Source of the DNA: Nectonema munidae
Taxonomy: Eukaryota; Nematomorpha; Nectonematoida; Nectonematidae
NCBI GenBank assembly: GCA_030549495.1
Contig: JAUIRK010000920.1
Coordinates: forward strand, 899,426 to 963,425
Reading direction: 5' to 3'
DNA length: 64,000 nt
Position numbers and translations under genes: made by a program. The notes under the pieces were generated by a model. The model was given only the letters and a program-made list of their open reading frames with translations, had not been told where the DNA came from and made no database searches. This document shows, in pieces, positions 47,536 through 59,562 of the stretch; within the stretch, counting starts at the first letter, position 1, and every line of letters starts with the position of its first letter.

Positions 47536-50500
47536 TTACTGATGTGTGTAAGAAATAAGAGGATTAATTTTTATTATTTTTCTGATACTTATCGCTTTCC
47601 TATCAGCTCTACAAAATACACGTATAATTACTTCTTCTTGACTGTCCCGTCGAATTTTAATTTCAAATTCTTCGCCTTCTGCAATTTTCATTCTTTCTGA
47701 AATATTTTAAGATATAACAGAAAATAAAACAATATCAATTATATGTTACTCGTGGGATAGACACATGAGGCGTCAAAGTTTGTGGATATTTTGGCATAAA
47801 AATTTTCATTATCATGGTGTATATCTGTTATGTTCATACCTGAAATGAAGAAATAAGGATATTATTACTAGTTAATGAAAAATTACGCTTTACTCGGCAC
47901 AAAATCGTCCAGAGAAGTTTTAGTAATCAAAAGATGATATCTAGAAGTTTCTACCGAGTCTGAATGTATGATGATTTTTAGCACACTATTAGTACTTTTA
48001 AAATTATCTCGGTTGTTATCCTGATATGAATATAAACGATCTGCATTAATGGAAAGTATTTCACTTTCAACTCTTTTAACTAAAAACGGCAAAAATTAAT
48101 CAGAAGGTATTTGCATGATTTTATTCTGACCTGAGTAGAAACCCTTGATTAAGATAAATTTGGAAATGTCATCTCCTTCGTTACTAAATGTTATGTGCAA
48201 ACTGGAATTTGGTAAACATTCTATTCCTGAAATGTATAATTTAGATCCTAAAAAGAAAAAGTAGAAGTGAATTATTTAAATAGGTAAAAGCCTGTACCTT
48301 CTTTTATATAAAATTCTATTGAGTATTGACTCAATGGAACATACGGATTTCCACATTCTATTAATAGCGGTTCTGAAATGTTGGTAGAAAATCTGACATG
48401 TTCACCCTTTGTAACTTGAAATTCTAAAATTAAAAATTTTTATATTCACAATAAACCTTAAGAAATTTTTCACACACATTCTAATCTTTTCATTGCGTTT
48501 AAATATGTCATAAATCAAACTTTATCTGAATGACGCCATGGGAGTTTTAGACGATGATGAAAATATCTTTGTGAAAGAATGCTCCTCAAAAAATTACACA
48601 AATTAAGTTTTGTGTTAAAGGATTCGAATGGAGATCGGTCCGAAAGTGTTACAGATTATCTTAGATGATTTGAGCTCAATCAATAGCCAATCAAAACTAT
48701 GAATCCAAAATCTTTCCAAGGACTTTATACATTATACTAAGATGAATATAATAATATTTTATATATTTATTGGCTCCAAATTTGTAACTTTCAATAAATG
48801 ATACAGGTTGGAGATTTGAAAAATATAAATATTAATATTAAGATAAAATAACAAACAAAATTTTTAACAAAAAATAATACCTTTAACGTTTTAACATCAT
48901 GCACATTTAAAGAAATTAAACTTTTAAAAAAATACAATAAACTTTTACAATTTTGATTCCTGTAGATATTTATTCAATCTTAAAATGTATTTATTAGTTC
49001 GCTTTTTGGAAAAATATTTGAATGAAGATTGATTTTAATTTGGGTATATGGATTAGTGGAAGATAGTTGATAACTCTATTGCATGGATTCAAAATAATAT
49101 AAATAATAAAAAGTGTTGAATTAAAGCATTTTTTACAAATTGATAGATAAGCTTATTTATATGATAATTTTTGAATTCTTTAATTTCCTATAATTGGTCT
49201 AATGGTTATCTTTATTCATGTAAAATTTAAGTCAAATTTAAACAAAAAAGGTCACGCTTGTATCTTGGAATCATAGACCTATAATCATAAAAAGCAGTAT
49301 TTCCAAAATACTAGAAAAATTACTCTGAACAAATTATTACTTCTTAGATTTGGCAACTACATTTTTGAAATCATACTTAACCAATAGTTCATGGTTACGT
49401 ATATTAAATCTTATATCACTAACTTTAAAGATTAGAAAATCGATTAAAAGCTTAGAATTTTTCAAATTCCCATGCAAATAGGATACTTCTTTAAAAGTAT
49501 TATTATGCACCTCCTTGCTTAAATCATCATTTAGCTTAACTAGTGCTCTTTGATTCAACAGAATTATTTTCTACATAATTTTTACTGCCAAGATATTTAT
49601 CAACTGTTGTTCACAAGTCTTCGAGTTATTTATTTCTATAGATTTTGAAACTATTTTTTCAAGATTCATCAGTCTCTTATCAACATTAAGTGATACATCA
49701 AAGTTTTGAATAAACTCATTATTCCTAGTTTTAATTTCTTTTTTGCTCAAGAATCGATGGAATCATTTAATATTTTTAAGGAGTCAAATATTAAACAATT
49801 AAAATCCATTGAAAGATTATAGTAATAACAACATTGGTAATACGATAACAAAATAATTTACAAACAAAATAAAAAGAAATTTACAAAATTGTGAAAGAAG
49901 AAATAATGATAACTTTAGTACTTGAAACCAAAATAAGTAAGTCAGGAGTTTTTACAAATATATTTTGTTCTTTATTTATCAAAGGAAGACATTTTAAAAC
50001 TTGGGTTGACATACGTGAAACGGTACCCATCATCCAGTATAATATGAGCATTAAACCCTAACCGCTGAAGCTGCGAAGACATTCAAATAACGAAAAGATA
50101 AACACAAAAAGAGAACTTTCTCTTACCTTCATCTTTAATGTGACATTTTCCTACAGTAGGTGAAATAAATTTCCCAGCCAACATCATCTCTGAATTTTCT
50201 TCAATTATCTCCAATTCTTGAATTCCTATATCTAAAAATGAAATTTTAAAATTATTTAAGAGTAGTTTTGTGTTATATATAAGAGCATGTTTGCTAAACT
50301 ATTTCACTCCCTCATTAAACATTCTGATCGCCCGTCTATTTTATCTGTTTATGTATATGTATACGAATTGAGTCCCTCTTCGTTTTTAGTTTTAAATTTG
50401 TGGAGAAATATGTATTAATATTCAAATTATAAAATTTATGAACATTTAAATAGAGGTAAAAGTTATGTTTAATACCATTAAATCATTAATTGTAAATTTT

Positions 50501-53500
50501 GAACATACATTTGTTTTTCATGTATTTTACTCAAGTATAATTTTTTGATCGATTGATTTGAAAATAACTTTTAAATGAATGCATAATTTCCTACAAAACC
50601 AACCGCATCTATGCAGAATAAATATATAAAAAATACTTAGGTCTCCTGTGTATCTTAAATCATATTCCCATTTTTGTCCAAAAGGAGATGTGAAAACTTG
50701 CAACTTCAACATGTCGAGTAGAATATCTTTTTGGCCGTCGATATATTCTTTGAAGTTGCCAGTAGTAACTTCAGTTTTAATTGTCTTTGATAGTACATAT
50801 CTTTCCACCAATTCCACCCAGGTACTATTATTTGCTTCAGATCGCCATTCAATTTGGGTTGAGCCGTTGGGAAATGTCCTTATTGAACTGAGGAACGATT
50901 AAAGTATGATAAAATGATGATATGTGATACTAAAACATTCTCAATTTCTCTCCTCAAATTCATTTCCATTTTTTTCTAAGGATGATTCGACACTTACTTG
51001 TTCGTATTTGATCATCTCTTCATAGTGTAAATTGATTAGCTAGAAAGTGTTGATAATAATTGATATAAAGGTTTGACACTTAATGAAGGTATTCTTTGCC
51101 ATTCCAGACACGTGGTTTTGACAAATTTAATGTACAGATGGTTAATAACGCAAAGAAATGCCAGTGCTCTACGTAAATTTTTATTAATATAGGTTTGAAT
51201 TTAAAAATATTTTGTGAAATTTAGTAGATAAAATAAAACTTTTATTCTCTATTAAAAATTTGATTAAAAGTGCTTCTTTATAAGGAGAATTTTCGAGGGA
51301 AAAATTTTTCTCTGAGAATAAACATTTAACGAAAGTCTAAGTTTTCACTTTTGCATCCTGAGTCATAGTTATTGTTATAGCAGTAACAGCGTTTTGGTTT
51401 TTTTGTTACAACACAATGGGAATGCGGTTCACATATTTTGCCATACTTGAGCTCACAGGCATCTAAATTAATTCAATAAAATTAAGTATAAAAAGACTTA
51501 TTTTCATTTTACCTGAGCAAGATACATTGATGTACGAAGCAAGTTTTCCTTCGCAATTGCAAATGAAGCCTGTTATTGTTTCTAAACACTCTGCGTTTCC
51601 TGGACACGTTGAACTTTTTGGCAAATCTGTACATAGATATGTATGCCTGAAATCATTTAGTGTTAAAATGGTTTAAAAAACAAGTCAGAGTTTCGCATCA
51701 AAACTAGTCTATATTTGAAGAATTCTCAAAAAATTTGAAATATTTTTAGAAAAGAAGAAGAATACAATTATTTTAAAATTCGATACACAAATAAGAAGTT
51801 ATGCTTTATAAGTATTCTGTCAGTTACAATAAAAAAATTATTCAAGTTAATGCAAATATAACAAAAGCATTGGGTAATTTCAAAAGGCCAGGAAGAATTT
51901 ACACAAGAATTTATAGATCCCAAAAAAAGTTGAAACTTTGTTTGACAAAGCTTTGATCTTGTATACTAAGGAACAAGAGCAAATCTTTTATTTCTAAGGT
52001 CATAATTAATATCACTAGAAGAAAAATCCAAAATTTTATTAAATATCCTAGGTAACTTACCATTCAAAAGTTGAGTGATAAAATAAATTACTTGTATGGA
52101 ATATGTAACTTACACAATACATACATAATCATGCAGTAATTGATATATGGCAAGAATTATAAATAAGTTTTTTTTAAATGAAGGGGAAGAGAATTTTAAA
52201 TTTTTTTTAAAACACGAAAGTAGAGTTCCAACTAAAGGAAAGAAATTTGACTGAACGAGCCAACAAAAACCAAGAGAAGATTGAAAAATTCTATAAAAAC
52301 GTTTTAAAAATTCCGTTAGTAAGACAAGAAATATTAAAATGCACTTAACGAAATACTAATATAAAATACAAATGAATGAGCCTTAAATAATAAGTTTTTC
52401 ATGCCAGCAGTCTATTAATTTGTAAATAATAAATGTAAATCAGAGACAGAGTAAAATAAGGTACCATTTATTGAAAGCCAAAGAAGAAGTGTGTCTATTC
52501 TAACAAACACACTAGTATTTATACATTGGAAATATACTATGCAAATTTTCCAGTAACAACCCTAATCAAATGAGTGTGGATCTTTGTAAAAAACTATTTC
52601 CATTGACTTGATAGCACTTTATGCAAATTCTTCTTTAATTTGCATGCACTTTGGAAGAGGGAAACAATTTTGCACTGTTGCTGAGGGAAAATGGTGCAAA
52701 CGCTTTATTTGCATAAGCTGCTTCACAACAGTATGTCTTATATATCATTTTGCTCATCTCTTCACATGTACTTTCTTTTATTACCTAAATTAAGCCCTCC
52801 AATATTTCTGGTTGTAATGGCATCTCATTTTTTTACTATTATTATATATGTATTCATTTATTTATTTGCATCTATAAATTCCAATTGTGTAAACTCATTG
52901 AAGCGGCTTGCTGGCCTTTTGAAATTACACAATCCTTTTCTTGTATTTTCATTTACTTGAATCATTCTTTTTTTATGTTGATTTACATAATATTTATAAA
53001 TCATAATAACTTATAAATAAAATTCTTCTTCTTCTTCTTCTTCTTCAAAAAATAGCATATTTTTGAAAAAATATTCATTCTTTAAAAAACATTTAATCGG
53101 TATTTTCTTTTTGTGAAAATATTTCGATGTCAAGATCGATAATAATATGAATTTTTGATGAATGAAAGCACAAACGAAAATAAAAGAGAAAGCTACACGT
53201 ATGAAAATCTTGAAAGTATTCAATATCAACATATGCCAATAAAATCAAAACTGTTGAAAACTATATAGACTATATATTTTCACATTCCTAAATATTTTCG
53301 TTCCATATTGGAATCGCTGATATAATTATTACATTTAACTCCCCTGCTGACCGCCAGTGGTAAATCATAAAGGTTTGATGTTGAAGATGGTAAGTCATTA
53401 AATCAGTGGTTCCCAACCTTTTTTAGTTTGCGGCACCCTTAGCGAGCCATTTAAAAATTCCTGCCACCCTTTGAGGGAAAACTTATTTAAAATTTCCATA

Positions 53501-56500
53501 GTTTTTTTATTATAATTTTTTTATTTCTACTTCTGCATTGATCCAACAATACCTTATACAGAGATCATAGAAAAAAATTTATACTGATTCTGCTATCATA
53601 GAAAATATAATAATACAAATATGTAATGTTAAGTTTTAGACGTTTTAAAATAAGAATTACTCTAAAAAAAGAAAAAGTAAAAGCATAAATTTTTCTGATA
53701 ATGAAAAATAAAGCTTGAGTAAAAGTTAAAAACAATTATATAAATTTAATAAAAAAAGTATCTAAGCTAAAAGTTAAATTGTTAATCAAACAATAAAAGC
53801 AGAGAGAATGAAATTAATGTACAATTTTTACCCTAAATTTTGACAGCACCATTAACCCTTTGAGGACCAGTGAGTCACCAGTAACCCAAGAAATGAAAAT
53901 CGTCTCCTTTGAATATATAAAATTCCATTGAAAAAGAAGGTCAAAATGTTGGTCCTCAAAGGGTTAAAAAATCTTAAGGCTTCCTTTAGTGCCGCGGCAC
54001 ACCGTTTGGGAATCACTGCATTAAATGGTTTATAAAGAAAGCAGGAATGTCATTACTTGGATGTAAAGAAAACATCGTTGGCTACCTCCTAGACTAACGA
54101 CTCCTCTAAATAAATTGTTCACTCTATCCATCTTAACCATATTATATATAGTTTAAATAATGAAGTAGCAAGACCAAACTGAGCACTAACTTTAACTCAA
54201 TCAAACTATAAGCAATGAAACTAACCAATTATAAGATTAGAACAAATATATTAAAGTTAATTTACAAAAAACAAATTAATAAACTAAAGAACAACTAACA
54301 ATCAAACCGATTTTAAACTTTATATGTTCTATAACTTTTCAACAAATTCATCATCAAATTTACAAGTTATTTGATTGACTTACCTAACCAAGTAATGAAC
54401 AAACATATTGAAAACGAACTGACTAACACCTAATCACACATTAATTGATTTAAAAAGTTATTTATCAGCTAAGCTATTCGACTTATTAATGCATAAACAA
54501 TAATTAACAAACAAATTAAGACAAGCAAACAATGCTACACAAATATTTTCAACAATTTGTATATTCATGTACAACCAAATTAATTATATTATAAAAAATG
54601 TTCTTCAATTTTGCCGAATATTTGTGAACATCTTTTTTTAGAAAAATCCATTTTCATTTCCAGATTTTGATCGACGTTTATGAGATTTTAAGTGATCTCT
54701 ATTGAAAATCCAGTGATGCTTATCAAATAGTAAGCTCATCTAAGTTGAATATCTTGGAGACTATACCACATTATTCTGAAATATAGTTAAAGAATTGCAC
54801 CAACTCAAGTTATTGTTGAACGATTGTTTTTGGCTCTTCGTATTGTTCATTCTGGCATGTGAGCTTCAATGAAATAAGATTTGCTACAGACATTTTTGTT
54901 CCTGAAAACAACTTCATTTTAATAAAAAATTTTCATCGGCGTTTAATTTTTCTTTCCTTTAAAAAGTGTAATTTTTACTTAATTTTAAATTTAAATTGAA
55001 TGTTTTGTATAAAATGTTTGAAACGCCAGAATTTTGCGAAACTGCATTCGGTCTAATGTTTCATTGTAGCGGTCATGCCAAATGAATCGATAAACAGTGC
55101 AGCTGGAGCCATCAGTTTGGAAACAATCATTCCAGAACCGGAACTAGAGCCACAGCTTGAATATAGTATGGCCAAGCCCAGGGGTGGGGAACCTGCGGTC
55201 TTCCGGGCCATCAAGTGCGGCCTTTGATATAAATATTATTTTAATAAAAACCTTGAATAGTTTTTAAGTCTGAAATCATTACACACCTGAAACTTATAAT
55301 ATACACCACACACATAGAGAAAGGAATATTAATTGTGTTCAGTGATGTCACTACCAGAAATTGGAAACTAATGTAACAGTGACAACAAATTTGAAAGAAG
55401 AAAATAGGATCTTTAATAAAGAATGGGACTGCAATATTTTTTAGTGAATAATGGCGGTAAAATGTCTTGCTTGCTGTGTGATACCACAATTGTAACGGTT
55501 AAGAAATTCAATGCACGGCAACATTACGTTCTTCATAGAGACAATAAATATGCCAAATTAGAGGGTGAGTCTGGAAAGCTAGAACTGAAGAAACTTAAAG
55601 ATGGAAAGCAAAAGCAAAGACAATAGTTCCATTCTGTGTTACATCAAGGGAATCTTGCGACAGAAGCCAGCTATAAAGTTACATATTTGCTTGGAAAAAA
55701 GGGTAAACCATTCACCGATGCAGAACTCATGAAGGAATGTATTTTAAAAGTGGTAAGATATCCAAATAAAGTTAACAAATATAAAGATGTGCCTCTTAAA
55801 AGAAGGACTAATACAGATCGACAGTATGAATTGCCTTGTAATGTAACAGAGAGCAACTCAAAAATGTAATCCAGAAGGAAAATGTGTATTACTCAGTAGC
55901 ATTGGATGAATCGACAGATTCCACAGATTCAGCACAAGTATTGTATAAAGAATGAAGGATTTTTTGCGCATCTTAAAAGAAAAACCAAAGATCCAAATGA
56001 ACTGATTTCTTTTCATTGTATTTTACATCAACAAAATCTCTGTGTAAAATCTGTCATTTTAAATGATACTTTGCAAAAGGTTATAAGAATTGTTAACTAT
56101 ATTCGAGCAAATGCCACGAAGCATCGTCAATTTCGATCATGCTGATGATGGATGGCGAAGTAATTAGTGTAGATTTGCCTTATCACTCAAAAGTACGCTG
56201 GTTGTCACAAGGGAAAGTATTGGTCAAAATTTTGTCTTTACGAAGGCAAATAATTGACTTTTTCAAAGAAAGTGACAAACATTGTGAATTATCAGATCCA
56301 AATTTTTACAGAGATGTAGCTTTATAAAATCAAAACTTTCAGAAGAACACATTCCCCAGTTTACGAAGGTAATGAGTGAAAATGAAGATATCTATGAATC
56401 TTTATAGAATACGGATCAATCTCTGTTTGACAACAGGGAAGATCCTATTGAAATTTGGAAAAAGGCGGTAGAATATTCTGGTCTTCATGAACACGCACGC

Positions 56501-59466
56501 CGACTGGTTTCCTTCTTTTCTACAACATAGTGTTGTAAATCCACATTCTCGTACTTGACGCAAATAAAGAATTCGCTGAGAAAACAGTTGCCAGATGAGC
56601 ATTTGGAGGACCAATTAAAACTAAGAACCACTATGTTGGAGCCTGATATCAAAATGCTTTCTCAAAAGAAGCAAACTCAAAGAAGTCATTAATTTGTATA
56701 AAAAGGACCTACTTACCTAAATGAAATATTTGAAAACTTCATATTCTCGATGTTTATACGTCTGTCTTTTTTTAATACTTGTATAAAATAAAATCCTATA
56801 TCCTTATACAAGTTCTTTTATTAGATTATTATTATTAAATGTTGTACGAGGGGATAAAATAACTGAAAAAAATAGTAATTTGTTCAGTGCGGCCTCTATG
56901 AGGGACGATGAATTGTAAGGTGGCCTTCATGCACAAAAAGGTTCCCCACCTCTGGTCTAGCTTATTCCAAGGGAGCTCTCCAGATCTGAAAATAACTAAC
57001 TACGTTTACCTTCAAATTAAACTTCAGTGTGCATCGAAGAATCGGGTGAAAATTTTTGTGTAAGTACAAGAGGAAAGTGCTTTCAACGAGAATTGAAAAA
57101 GATATCACTGCAGCTTTTCTAAGGGGTGTCCAGTAGGGTTTGCATAAGTATCGAAAATTAGGAACCGATACCGAAAAAAACTTACAAAACCGGGAAATCC
57201 CGGTTCTAAACGGTTCCAGGAGATATATGACAGCAAAAAGATGCAATGAAATTGACGTTTTGATTTATTATAAACAGATGTACACTTTTTCTTTCTATAT
57301 CATTATCATTAAAATGGTTCTAGGAGAAAAGTGTGCAAACGACAAAAGTGTGCCGCAGAGAAAAAAAAGAAAAATAAACTCTTTTGTCGTTTGCACACTT
57401 TTCTCCGTTTACCATTAAAATGAGATGACGATGGAAAAAAGATTTTATATGAATGAAGTGCAGTAAAGTTTTATGCAAAGAATTGCATAGTGAAATAAAT
57501 CAATTACAACTAAGTTATTCCCAGAACCGGGAATACGTTTCGGTTCGGAGAAGGTTCCCAAATTTTTAGAACCGGGAATGTCCCGGTATTTCAGAACTGG
57601 GAGCAAACCCTAATGTCCAGTAGTGCTGAAATTCCGTTATAAAAATCCTGTTTTTAATCGGTTTTGAAAATCTTCATTACAATGGAAAACAGAAACTTAC
57701 AAATTATCATTATTACAAATCAACGAATAATGGATTCAATAGGTTTTTAGTACTTTTTAAATTATATTCAATCCCATTTTTATTATTTGAAAATATTAAA
57801 GTAGTTTAAGGAGGTTGTTGAAAAAGTATAGGAGAATGTGCCAAATTCAATTCTAAAGACTTTTCCAGTTTTTAAAAACAATTGGTCAATAAAGTTATAA
57901 AATTAATTTTAGATTGTAGGATTTGATTTGTTTTAAGATTTGTATACTTTAATGATCTCAACACACTTGGAACCCACATATTGAGGAAAAGTTCCTTAAA
58001 AAGTGGAGAACAAATTTAGAAATTATAAATGGAATAAATGAGCAATATGAAGTAACAGAGTGAAAAAGTGAGAATAGGAATAACCTCGATTTAGAAAATA
58101 AAGAATTGATTTTTTGTTTTGTTAATGCTAAAAGATATATTCTCATAAATGTTTGAGATATGCCCACAAAAATTATATATTTCCCACATTCATTCAGATA
58201 ATAGAAAGTGTTAGAAAGATGCTTTTTTATATTAGAGAATGAAGTTTACTTAGATCTTCTGGAATTGTAACATCTTGATTATATTCTGGCAATAAACACA
58301 TTAAATGATTTTATTATATCTTTTATAATATTTCAATTACGTTCACATTCTCCCAGTAAATCTTGATAACCACTTTTACATTCACAAAGGTACATGCCCT
58401 GACGTTGCACGCATTCAGCGTGTTCTTGACACGCACCAGTGAGTTGGCAATCCGCTGTGCGAAAATAAAATTAATCCCTCATGTAAAAGTAAGAAGAGGA
58501 AAGATTTACCAATACAGACACCTCCATGCATTTGATAGCCAGGATCACAAGCAAGATATAAACTTTTCCCATTTTGCACGCAGTGTGAGTTTGGAACATC
58601 AAAAACAGATTTAGAATCATTCATAGAACATTCCTTCATTTCTTCAAAAATGATCAAATTAAAATTTGCTCATTGGATGAGATGAAATCAACTACTTACT
58701 CCTACAATGACCGTTGATTTTTGCAAAACCTGATTCACAAACATCCACAAGGAATCCATTAGACATTCTTGCTTTTTTAGGATACTGACTGATTTTATCA
58801 GACGCATATTCGGAAGCATACACAACTAAAAAACAATGAACATATGATCAAGGCAATTGAAAGAATTTGGAAAGAATTACATCATAAGCCCCAAACTAGA
58901 TATAAAATACAGTAAGGGTAAAAGGGAAAATTTTGGGATGAAATGAGAAAGAGAAAACTACTACCCCTTTTAATCCTCTTTTTATTGAAGATCATTTTGA
59001 AAAAATGAATTATCATCAAAGAATGAAAAATAAAAATTGTTAATTTCAATAATATTAAATCAATCACATTGGATGGAAAATTAAGATATAAGAAAATCTC
59101 TGGGGTATTTAAAAAATGTATCTAACAATGCGGTATTTCAATCAACATTGAGAGGTTTAACAGAGGCCAACGTTAATAGATCAATGTTTATCCACTTGTA
59201 AAGCTTTTTTGATATATTTTTGTATAAATTGAGTCTTTTAAAAATAATCGTTAAAAACTTTTGTAGCATAAATATTGAGGATAGCTGCGGGTAGCATGCA
59301 TTCCTTTATTCAAGAGTCGTATACTTGTATCTGAATTCCTTTGAAAAGGTTGTAACAGAAAGAGTATTCAGTTATTTGTATTATTGGATATAAAACTTGA
59401 AAATAATTGAAGCTTACCACTAATGAAGAAAAATGAAAGAAGCGCTTTTAAATTCGAGACAGTCAT
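47536..59466 (-). CDS. Secreted EGF-module protein, copy 2 (multi-exon, probably impaired)
   Basis: Exons on the minus strand: 59466-59418, 58825-58700, 58641-58510, 58454-58341, 51646-51513 or 51626-51513, 51462-51349, about 50899-50637 (exon 8), 50231-50127, 48423-48298, 48247-48131, 48079-47894, 47839-47750, 47696-47536. All clear introns are phase 1. Exon 4 is an intact six-Cys EGF module (CQLTGACQEHAECVQRQ, then YLCECKSGY). Three faults show. The aligned acceptor of exon 5 gives a frameshift; a downstream acceptor restores the frame but drops the first Cys. Exon 7 is absent. Exon 8 has an in-frame TAA just upstream and no clean phase-1 acceptor. Skipping exons 7 and 8 and using the downstream exon 5 site leaves an open frame of 477 residues ending at TAA 47538-47536. 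So it may still make a shorter secreted protein, or it is a young pseudogene. Confidence 0.75.
52895..53046 (+). repeat. LINE 3' end with (TTC)n tail
   Basis: AAGCGGCTTGCTGGCCTTTTG followed by AT-rich 3' sequence and (TTC)n at 53,023-53,046; related to 45,730-45,865. Lies in intron 4 of copy 2, antisense to the gene. The overlapping open frames on both strands here are shadows. Confidence 0.55.
53404..54018. mobile_element. hAT MITE, 615 bp, carrying a nested TTAA MITE
   Basis: The ends are CAGTGGTTCCCAACC and the complement GTTTGGGAATCACTG, with a perfect 8-base target duplication CATTAAAT at 53396-53403 and 54019-54026. The subterminal TTGCGGCACCC and GTGCCGCGGCAC motifs are typical of hAT elements. 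The left terminus equals that of the hAT element at 40795-42750, which could have supplied the transposase. No coding frame. Confidence 0.85.
53856..53963. mobile_element. piggyBac-type MITE nested in the hAT MITE, 108 bp
   Basis: TTAA at 53852-53855 and 53964-53967. Inverted ends CCCTTTGAGGACCA and TGGTCCTCAAAGGG are perfect over 14 bases. The interior AAAATCGTCTCCTTTGAA recalls the TCGTCTGC motifs of the other three TTAA MITEs in this window. Confidence 0.8.
55073..57059 (+). other. Short open frame, possibly a coding exon, split by a hAT element
   Basis: Upstream of the hAT insertion the plus strand reads MPNESINSAAGAISLETIIP then EPELEPQLEYSMAKP after an acceptor-like cattgtag. With the insertion and one target copy set aside, the frame would continue PIPRELSRSENN and stop. 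Composition looks more protein-like than the flanks. No family recognised, no equivalent seen in the left arm, and the direction is opposite to the host gene. It may be a fragment of another gene or of a transposon. Confidence 0.3.
55179..56954 (+). mobile_element. hAT element (GTF2IRD2/FAM200-like transposase), about 1.8 kb
   Basis: Inverted ends CAGGGGTGGGGAACCT and AGGTTCCCCACCTCTG. The flanks GCCAAGCC (55171-55178) and GTCTAGCT (56955-56962) agree at five of eight bases, an aged target duplication. The plus-strand protein starts with a BED-like segment (MSCLLCDTTIVTVKKFNARQ), then HYVLHRDNKYAKLEG. It continues through KVTYLLGKKGKPFTDAELMK and ELISFHCILHQQNLCVK, matching hAT-derived proteins of the GTF2IRD2/EPM2AIP1 type, and VRWLSQGKVLVKILSLR. 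At least four stops or shifts break it, and the dimerisation end is lost. Confidence 0.85.
57133..57612. mobile_element. hAT-type MITE, 480 bp, with a nested hairpin element
   Basis: Ends TAGGGTTTGC and GCAAACCCTA, with an 8-base target duplication GTGTCCAG (57125-57132) and ATGTCCAG (57613-57620), one mismatch. Several CCGGTTCTA/GAACCGGGA motifs lie inside each end, similar to the motifs in the MITE that split exon 4 of copy 1. No coding capacity. Confidence 0.75.
57317..57412. mobile_element. 96-bp hairpin MITE nested in a hAT MITE
   Basis: The arms GGAGAAAAGTGTGCAAACGA and the complementary TCGTTTGCACACTTTTCTCC are separated by a purine-rich loop of about 30 bases. Flanked by a perfect 10-base direct repeat CATTAAAATG (57307-57316 and 57413-57422). 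Near-perfect arms suggest a recent insertion. A 9-11 base duplication is typical of Mutator-like elements. Confidence 0.75.
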
Positions 59467-59514
59467 TTAGGAACAAGAAAGCAAGAAGTGGTATTAAATG
59501 AGAAAAACCTCTAA

Positions 59515-59562
59515 TTTTATACTTCTCTCTGTCCTAGAAGATGGACAGAAGTTTTAGCCAAT
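59515..59562 (-). promoter_or_regulatory. Core promoter of copy 2: inverted CCAAT box and TATA box
   Basis: On the minus strand ATTGGCT (59562-59556) and TATAAAA (59521-59515) precede the start codon at 59466 with spacing like that of copy 1. The sequence between them (including CCATCTTCT) is conserved with copy 1, and a GAGCAATTGTTT block lies just upstream in both. Confidence 0.65.
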
